This document shows, piece by piece, positions 63,282-64,000 of a stretch of 64,000 nucleotides of DNA. The translations under genes were made by a program, and so were the position numbers. The DNA is from Leucobacter luti (lineage in GTDB: Bacteria; Actinomycetota; Actinomycetes; Actinomycetales; Microbacteriaceae): assembly GCF_004217175.1 (NCBI RefSeq), contig NZ_SHKI01000002.1, positions 363,000 through 426,999 of the forward strand. Reading direction: 5' to 3'. Under the pieces are notes generated by a model. That model did not search any database, was not told the DNA's origin, and saw only the letters and a list, made by a program, of their open reading frames with translations. Each line of letters starts with the position of its first letter. Within the stretch, counting starts at the first letter, position 1.

Positions 63282-64000
63282 GTGAGCGAGCAGAAGCCCT
63301 TCAAGCCGAAGAACTACGATCCGACGACCTTCCGGGACAAGCCGGTGTCGTTTGTGCGCCGCAGCGGGCGCATGACCTCGGGGCAGCAGCGCGGCTGGGA
63401 CGAGCTCTCGCCCTTCTATCTGCTCGACGTGCCGCGGGGCCCGGCGGCGACGAGCGTGGCGGAGGGCGCCACGGGTGATCCCGAGCAGCTGTTCGGCCGC
63501 GCGGCGCCGCTCGTGATCGAGATCGGCTCCGGTCAGGGGCACGCGATCGTGCACGCGGCCGCCGCGCACCCGGAGAAGAACTTCCTGGCGCTTGAGGTGT
63601 TCCAGGCCGGGCTGGCGCGCACCATGACGGCCGCCGACGAGGAGGGGGTGCGCAACCTGCGCCTCGCTGAGGCGAACGCCCCCGAGGTGCTTGAGCGCTA
63701 CCTGCCCGCCGGCTCGGCCGACGAGGTGTGGGTGTTCTTCCCGGACCCCTGGCCAAAGCAGCGGCACCAGAAGCGCCGCCTGATCAACGAAGAGTTTGCG
63801 CAGATCGCCGCGCGCGCGATTCGCCCGGGCGGCACGCTCCGGCTCGCGACCGACTGGGAGCACTACGCCGAGCAGATGCGTGCCGTGCTCGACGCGGCCC
63901 CCGGCTTCACCCGCGGTTTCGCGGGCGACTGGGCGGAACGCTTCGAGGGGCGGATCTTGACGGCGTTCGAGCGCAAGGGCACCGCGAAGGGGCGCGCGAT
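63282..64000 (+). CDS. trmB: tRNA (guanine-N7-)-methyltransferase TrmB (3' end outside window)
   Basis: The frame from GTG at 63282 ([17 protein letters not shown]) has no stop before the window edge. It encodes the TrmB fold, which makes m7G46 in t[23 protein letters not shown], the SAM loop [52 protein letters not shown] and [14 protein letters not shown]. About 239 residues are visible, near the family's full length, so only the tail is missing. Confidence 0.92.
   Translation, partial: MSEQKPFKPKNYDPTTFRDKPVSFVRRSGRMTSGQQRGWDELSPFYLLDVPRGPAATSVAEGATGDPEQLFGRAAPLVIEIGSGQGHAIVHAAAAHPEKNFLALEVFQAGLARTMTAADEEGVRNLRLAEANAPEVLERYLPAGSADEVWVFFPDPWPKQRHQKRRLINEEFAQIAARAIRPGGTLRLATDWEHYAEQMRAVLDAAPGFTRGFAGDWAERFEGRILTAFERKGTAKGRA

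Noticed and set aside
62739..63863. 374-residue version of AroQ
   Set aside because: The added part is antisense to trmB; AroQ is normally about 146 residues and has a strong ribosome-binding site at 63179.

Overview
The window is high-GC DNA with the gene density and style of a high-GC Gram-positive bacterium (Actinobacteria). Many gene pairs share 4-base ATGA/GTGA overlaps and GTG starts are common. Many genes look leaderless, with a TANNNT box 6-7 bases before the start codon. Gene families such as an NrtR-type regulator with nadABC, pdxST, SufS/SufU, DUF4192, DUF2510 and the MEP-pathway genes fit this. A member of the Microbacteriaceae (for example Leucobacter-like) is my best guess from general feel, not a demonstrated assignment. 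Most of the window is ordinary chromosome; I see no prophage, IS element, tRNA, rRNA or CRISPR array.

Layout. 1-0.8 kb: 3' end of a sodium:solute symporter plus its tiny companion membrane protein. 0.87-4.3 kb: YaeQ protein, then a MarR regulator divergent from an MMPL exporter. 4.3-6 kb: pdxS-pdxT (vitamin B6) behind a nested inverted repeat. 6-12 kb: an oligopeptide/nickel-type ABC importer (fused double ATPase, two permeases, lipoprotein receptor) divergent from a TetR regulator. 12-12.8 kb: a repeat-rich intergenic stretch. 12.8-15.5 kb: 2,4-dienoyl-CoA reductase and a cold-shock protein.

15.7-30.7 kb is the most interesting part: a catabolic and transport island. On the minus strand lie a C45-family acyltransferase/peptidase, a NodB-type deacetylase/imidase-like hydrolase and the two hydantoinase/oxoprolinase subunits, all translationally overlapped. 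Divergently on the plus strand lie an SDR dehydrogenase, a second SDR-like protein without catalytic residues, and a cytoplasmic protein that fuses a LuxR-type HTH to a LivK/AmiC-like binding domain. A complete branched-chain-amino-acid/urea-type ABC importer follows. The fused regulator's sensor domain is visibly a paralogue of the importer's own receptor, and a 15-base motif recurs at the two promoters of the island. My inference is an amide, imide or hydantoin utilisation system that senses its substrate with a cytosolic copy of the transporter's receptor.

30.9-37.3 kb: NAD biosynthesis operon (NrtR regulator, nadA, nadB, nadC, cysteine desulfurase) behind a clear palindromic operator. 37.3-46.7 kb: DUF4192 protein, a stand-alone FAD flavoprotein divergent from a LysR regulator, an AlkD-like protein with sufU and sufS, an MFS transporter and a membrane-anchored DsbA-like protein. 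46.8-55 kb: rsmI with a small membrane protein, an FKBP lipoprotein, the dxr-rseP-ispG isoprenoid/site-2-protease cluster, and an RNB ribonuclease divergent from a LOG-family protein. 56-64 kb: a DUF2510-transglutaminase membrane protein, a UvrA-like ATPase lacking the UvrB-binding insert, a CPBP-like membrane protein, aroQ, and the 5' part of trmB.

The intergenic DNA is unusual for the number of short tandem repeats (7, 22, 24, 25, 31 and 35 bp periods) and for a dispersed hairpin element with four copies whose two arms change together.
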